Below are positions 59,475 through 64,000 of a stretch of 64,000 bases of DNA, one piece after another (within the stretch, counting starts at the first letter, position 1; every line of letters begins with the position of its first letter). The notes below the pieces were generated by a model. The model was not told the origin of the DNA. It ran no database searches and was given only the letters and a program-made list of their open reading frames with translations. Position numbers and translations under genes: made by a program. The stretch comes from Paraspadella gotoi (lineage: Eukaryota; Chaetognatha). The stretch covers positions 23,586,762 through 23,650,761 of the forward strand of contig CM119263.1 in NCBI GenBank assembly GCA_051294375.1, read 5' to 3'.

Positions 59475-59870
59475 CAGTCATGTACAAAAAAATCGCACAA
59501 CTTTATTTCAGACTTTAAAAATTACTCTATATACTTGAATTTTAAAAAAAAATTTAAAAGTGATTAAAATTTATTCAAAAATAATGAGTTTATTATAAGT
59601 TTATTAAAATTGGGCAATCCATTTGGGAGAAATCATTTTTTTAAATAAAGTACTCTACCGCAAAGCTGAATTTAAAAAAATCTGATAGATTTAAGACTAA
59701 TCTTTTTTTTTTAATTACACTGGATATCAGGAGGGATAGTGCATACTACAGCTTATAATACGCTAAAGAAACCTTAAGGTGAAGGAAATCAGGAAAGTCT
59801 TAAAATTTTCAGAAAATGTCATCTCCTTTTTTAAATAATCAAGCGACAATGACGTCCAGCGTCCACGTTC
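59475..59870 (+). mobile_element. Possible Tc1/mariner 5' end remnant
   Basis: The sequence following TA at 59,473-59,474 begins CAGTCATGTACAAAAAAATC, resembling Tc1-type inverted-repeat ends (TA then CAGT..., A/T-rich). No matching opposite end and no transposase frame are visible. The AT-rich body to about 59,870 may be element or flank. Confidence 0.25.
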
Positions 59871-59934
59871 GTTAAAAAGACGTCACTTCTTCACGACGAA
59901 TCAATACACGAGCGTAATGAAGCCGTCATTTCCA

Positions 59935-59937
<3 letters not shown>

Positions 59938-59969
<32 letters not shown>
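59938..59969 (+). repeat. (TC)n run truncated by a 795-N gap
   Basis: The TC repeat continues to the gap edge, so the break is in the repeat. Confidence 0.95.
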
Positions 59970-60764
59970 NNNNNNNNNNNNNNNNNNNNNNNNNNNNNNN
60001 NNNNNNNNNNNNNNNNNNNNNNNNNNNNNNNNNNNNNNNNNNNNNNNNNNNNNNNNNNNNNNNNNNNNNNNNNNNNNNNNNNNNNNNNNNNNNNNNNNNN
60101 NNNNNNNNNNNNNNNNNNNNNNNNNNNNNNNNNNNNNNNNNNNNNNNNNNNNNNNNNNNNNNNNNNNNNNNNNNNNNNNNNNNNNNNNNNNNNNNNNNNN
60201 NNNNNNNNNNNNNNNNNNNNNNNNNNNNNNNNNNNNNNNNNNNNNNNNNNNNNNNNNNNNNNNNNNNNNNNNNNNNNNNNNNNNNNNNNNNNNNNNNNNN
60301 NNNNNNNNNNNNNNNNNNNNNNNNNNNNNNNNNNNNNNNNNNNNNNNNNNNNNNNNNNNNNNNNNNNNNNNNNNNNNNNNNNNNNNNNNNNNNNNNNNNN
60401 NNNNNNNNNNNNNNNNNNNNNNNNNNNNNNNNNNNNNNNNNNNNNNNNNNNNNNNNNNNNNNNNNNNNNNNNNNNNNNNNNNNNNNNNNNNNNNNNNNNN
60501 NNNNNNNNNNNNNNNNNNNNNNNNNNNNNNNNNNNNNNNNNNNNNNNNNNNNNNNNNNNNNNNNNNNNNNNNNNNNNNNNNNNNNNNNNNNNNNNNNNNN
60601 NNNNNNNNNNNNNNNNNNNNNNNNNNNNNNNNNNNNNNNNNNNNNNNNNNNNNNNNNNNNNNNNNNNNNNNNNNNNNNNNNNNNNNNNNNNNNNNNNNNN
60701 NNNNNNNNNNNNNNNNNNNNNNNNNNNNNNNNNNNNNNNNNNNNNNNNNNNNNNNNNNNNNNNN

Positions 60765-61690
60765 AACCTCATTTTCATTTCTCTTTATCTATCATTCCGA
60801 TCCATTCATTCTTTCTCCCGCTCATTTTTCATCTTTTTATCGTCGTCTGTATCGATTCGAAGCGACGCACGTTATTTCCGTCGAATTTTTTTGTTCTTTG
60901 AAGAAGAGAAAAGAAAAAGAAAAGAAAAGAAAGGAAGATTCGATCGGATCGTCAGGTGTTCTTTTGTTTCTTCTGAACCCGGATGTGATAGGCTTAACAT
61001 TGGAACAAAACCGCTGAAGAACTGACGGAGGCAGTATGGCACAATCAAAGAAACGACTGGCAATTGACTTTTTAATATTTTTCGCGGAATTTTCAACGAA
61101 ATGTCATCCGAGAGACGGTCTCCTCGTCCTTCTTTCCTCTCGTCACCTTCGTCTTTAAACTCGAATACATAAAAGAGAAAAATGCAAAGTTGAAGAGAAA
61201 TCGAGGATTAGCTGCGAAAAAAATCTGACGACGCTTCCGGGGCGATGACGNNNNNNNNNNNNNNNNNNNNNNNNNNNNNNNNNNNNNNNNNNNNNNNNNN
61301 NNNNNNNNNNNNNNNNNNNNNNNNNNNNNNNNNNNNNNNNNNNNNNNNNNNNNNNNNNNNNNNNNNNNNNNNNNNNNNNNNNNNNNNNNNNNNNNNNNNN
61401 NNNNNNNNNNNNNNNNNNNAAGAGATTCAAAATGGCGGACGGAGATTAGAGAGCCAACCCGAGAAAAAATATGAGAAATTATGGAAATTCGGAAGAAATG
61501 AACCAAAGCCTCGCGTGTGTTTACTTTTCAACGGTCTTTTCCTTTTCGTTTAAAATATTAATTTTATTCAATTTCGCTTCTATCTCGTCGCCCGTGAGAG
61601 GGAGAAAGGCTCAGAGTGAGGGAGCGAGAGAAAAAAGAAAAAGGAAGACAAGACGAAGCCAACGTCAAAAAAAGGAATAAAAAAGGAAAA
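60765..61690. other. Noncoding stretch with a gap
   Basis: Includes the gap 61,251-61,419. AT-rich with purine runs. No supported gene. Confidence 0.45.
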
Positions 61691-61855
61691 AGAAAAAAAT
61701 AAAGAAAGAAAGAAAGAAAGAGATAAAGAAATAAAGAAATAAAGAAATAAAGAAACAAAGAAATAAAGAAATAAAGAAATAAAGAAATAAAGAAATAAAG
61801 AAATAAAGAAATAAAGAAATAAAGAAATAAAGAAATAAAGAAATAAAGAAAGAAA
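61691..61855 (+). repeat. Octanucleotide (AAATAAAG)n tandem repeat
   Basis: About 16 near-perfect 8-bp units from roughly 61,721, preceded by AAAG units. Each 8-bp unit looks like an alternation of two tetramers (AAAT, AAAG). It produces artificial Phe/Leu-rich minus-strand ORFs. Confidence 0.93.
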
Positions 61856-62254
61856 AAAGGAAAAAGAAAGAAAAATAGAAAGCAATAAAAAAGCGAGAAA
61901 GAAAGATCAATTTGTTCGCGTATCGAGATGTCGATAAAAAAAAACAATGCGTTGAATATTGAGGAAAGACTAAGAATTCAATATGTTGAGGACATCGAAC
62001 GTCAAACTGTCAACGGCCGTCAACAGAATAACTTGTTGACGTAACTGAAACTAAGCTTTTGGAGAACGAACGAAGCTATCAATATATTGCAATAACCCCG
62101 ATCAAAATAATTATTTTTATGAATAGGGCGAATTTAAAGTATCGAGAGTCATCCGGCTTTACTCGGAGCGGAGGCGTTACCGGGTACAATAATCGATTGA
62201 TTACAGCGAACCTATCGGCGAGAGCGATAGAGAGCCAGAGATAGAGGGACGCGC

Positions 62255-62264
62255 GTCACGTGAC
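62255..62264 (+). promoter_or_regulatory. Perfect palindromic E-box GTCACGTGAC
   Basis: Ten-base palindrome containing CACGTG with GT/AC flanks, the preferred site of the MITF/TFEB (CLEAR) and USF type of bHLH-zip factors. The surroundings are CpG-containing and a gap follows at 62,372, so a promoter may be near. Inference from the motif only. Confidence 0.35.
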
Positions 62265-63172
62265 CACATCGCTTCTACGATGATGAATGACGCTTCGATC
62301 GGCGACGCGTGACGAGTTTTAATGAGGAACCGAATCCTCGATACAATGACTTATCTATTATACCGAGGATTNNNNNNNNNNNNNNNNNNNNNNNNNNNNN
62401 NNNNNNNNNNNNNNNNNNNNNNNNNNNNNNNNNNNNNNNNNNNNNNNNNNNNNNNNNNNNNNNNNNNNNNNNNNNNNNNNNNNNNNNNNNNNNNNNNNNN
62501 NNNNNNNNNNNNNNNNNNNNNNNNNNNNNNNNNNNNNNNNNNNNNNNNNNNNNNNNNNNNNNNNNNNNNNNNNNNNNNNNNNNNNNNNNNNNNNNNNNNN
62601 NNNNNNNNNNNNNNNNNNNNNNNNNNNNNNNNNNNNNNNNNNNNNNNNNNNNNNNNNNNNNNNNNNNNNNNNNNNNNNNNNNNNNNNNNNNNNNNNNNNN
62701 NNNNNNNNNNNNNNNNNNNNNNNNNNNNNNNNNNNNNNNNNNNNNNNNNNNNNNNNNNNNNNNNNNNNNNNNNNNNNNNNNNNNNNNNNNNNNNNNNNNN
62801 NNNNNNNNNNNNNNNNNNNNNNNNNNNNNNNNNNNNNNNNNNNNNNNNNNNNNNNNNNNNNNNNNNNNNNNNNNNNNNNNNNNNNNNNNNNNNNNNNNNN
62901 NNNNNNNNNNNNNNNNNNNNNNNNNNNNNNNNNNNNNNNNNNNNNNNNNNNNNNNNNNNNNNNNNNNNNNNNNNNNNNNNNNNNNNNNNNNNNNNNNNNN
63001 NNNNNNNNNNNNNNNNNNNNNNNNNNNNNNNNNNNNNNNNNNNNNNNNNNNNNNNNNNNNNNNNNNNNNNNNNNNNNNNNNNNNNNNNNNNNNNNNNNNN
63101 NNNNNNNNNNNNNNNNNNNNNNNNNNNNNNNNNNNNNNNNNNNNNNNNNNNNNNNNNNNNNNNNNNNNNNNN

Positions 63173-63495
63173 ATGGCATCTACTTGGTCTATGTGCACCG
63201 AAATGTTGCAGCAGACGCAGGAGGGGAGGCGCGACGCGGCGACGCGGCGGCGGGAAAAGCAGCTGCCGCCGCGGCTGCTGCGACGAACGCGGAGGTGATC
63301 GATTGGGTATTGGTTATGTATGGATGGAGGAAGAAGCTTCGTTCGGGGATCGAAGCTGCGCGGAATGAGATGGGCCGGCGACGCTCGGATGAGTGGACGA
63401 GGATGCGAGCGGCCACGGAAATAGGCACGCCCCGAACAGTTTCGTCGAAACTCTCCACGACCACGAAGTCTTCTGGCGTCGAAACGCGTTGAACA
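63173..63495 (+). other. GC-rich open frames on both strands; undecided
   Basis: A plus-strand frame (63,184-63,492) gives an Ala/Gly-rich N-terminal half, then EVIDWVLVMYGWRKKLRSG. The opposite strand is also open. High GC and absence of stops make both expected. No domain, splice support or family is recognised. Confidence 0.25.
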
Positions 63496-63677
63496 AAAGT
63501 TTTCTAGCAAAAAAAAAATTAAAAAAAGCCGCACGTTTGTCCTGCGAGCGAAAGTCTTGATCGCCATTCGCCTCTTCCTCTTCCTCCTCCCTCTTCCTCT
63601 TCCCATTTCTCCTCGGTCGGTTTTCGAGGAAGAAAAAAGGCGTTCCTCCTCCTCATGAGGAAAACCCGAAGCCAGGA

Positions 63678-63793
<116 letters not shown>

Positions 63794-64000
63794 TTCCTGC
63801 TCCTCGAAATCTCTTTCTCTCCGTATCGACGCCATATTGATTTTTTCAGATATTCCATCGATTCCATTTTTTTTCGGGGAGAGTCGACCGGATAGAGAGA
63901 TAGTATCGAAGCAGTTTCTCGCGCGCTCCGAAATCGACAGTACTGAAAAAAAAAAAGCCTTGTTCTCTCATTAACATGTCGCCGATACGCGACGTTTTCG

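Overview
Eukaryotic genomic DNA, almost certainly an arthropod and probably an insect. The evidence is short GT-AG introns (67-200 bp), a multi-exon gene with low-complexity RS/SP-rich coding sequence, laminin-type EGF exons, very abundant (GA)n/(TC)n and GTC microsatellites, and many scaffold gaps. The exact taxon cannot be read from the sequence. There is no bacterial or viral gene content, no operon and no CRISPR array.

One gene can be modelled completely: a six-exon minus-strand gene at 10,496-14,964 encoding about 1,280 residues. The protein is intrinsically disordered, RS/SP/KE-rich and carries a single C-terminal membrane anchor. All five introns are GT-AG and every junction keeps the reading frame. 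Its 5' leader carries an upstream ORF and a small perfect hairpin. A second coding locus, at about 36.9-38.5 kb on the plus strand, shows laminin-type EGF modules broken by frameshifts. A few weaker exon candidates are listed with low confidence.

The dominant feature is structural. Much of the window is present two or three times, once clean and once as an indel-rich version. 1-4,147 is a noisy direct copy of 11,660-15,567. 18,570-31,580 is an inverted copy of about 4,390-17,172 (the innermost 675 bp exact, the rest noisy). 17,173-18,319 is a noisy copy of 32,754-33,892. 41,948-44,034 is base-for-base identical to 47,592-49,678. 44,035-46,518 is a noisy copy of 49,704-51,827. 54,420-55,863 is a noisy copy of 55,889-57,290. 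The noisy versions are longer than the clean ones, break every reading frame, and start or stop at gaps or at exact-copy boundaries. This fits gap filling with uncorrected long reads, including a hairpin (missed-adapter) read, better than true duplication. Clean sequence is therefore 4,382-16,497, 18,345-18,544, 32,754-33,892, 41,420-41,947, 49,704-51,827 and 55,889-57,290, and probably other unduplicated segments.

Layout: 1-4.1 kb noisy gene copy; 4.2-10.4 kb noncoding with microsatellites, a 20-bp minisatellite and a tRNA-like element; 10.5-15.1 kb the RS-rich gene; 15.1-18.5 kb flank and palindrome centre; 18.6-31.6 kb inverted copy; 31.6-36.9 kb unassigned; 36.9-38.5 kb laminin-like exons; 38.6-52.6 kb gap-rich, with the exact 2.1-kb repeat; 52.6-57.3 kb unassigned plus a duplicated 1.4-kb segment; 57.3-64 kb gap-rich with short satellites. 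Large gaps (N) lie at 7,464-7,631, 7,859-8,077, 33,893-34,104, 39,655-39,835, 40,509-40,843, 41,132-41,419, 46,892-47,061, 51,828-52,078, 57,528-57,796, 59,970-60,764, 61,251-61,419 and 62,372-63,172, plus about ten gaps of roughly 25 N. Several abut GA/TC runs. The genes do not form a visible functional unit.
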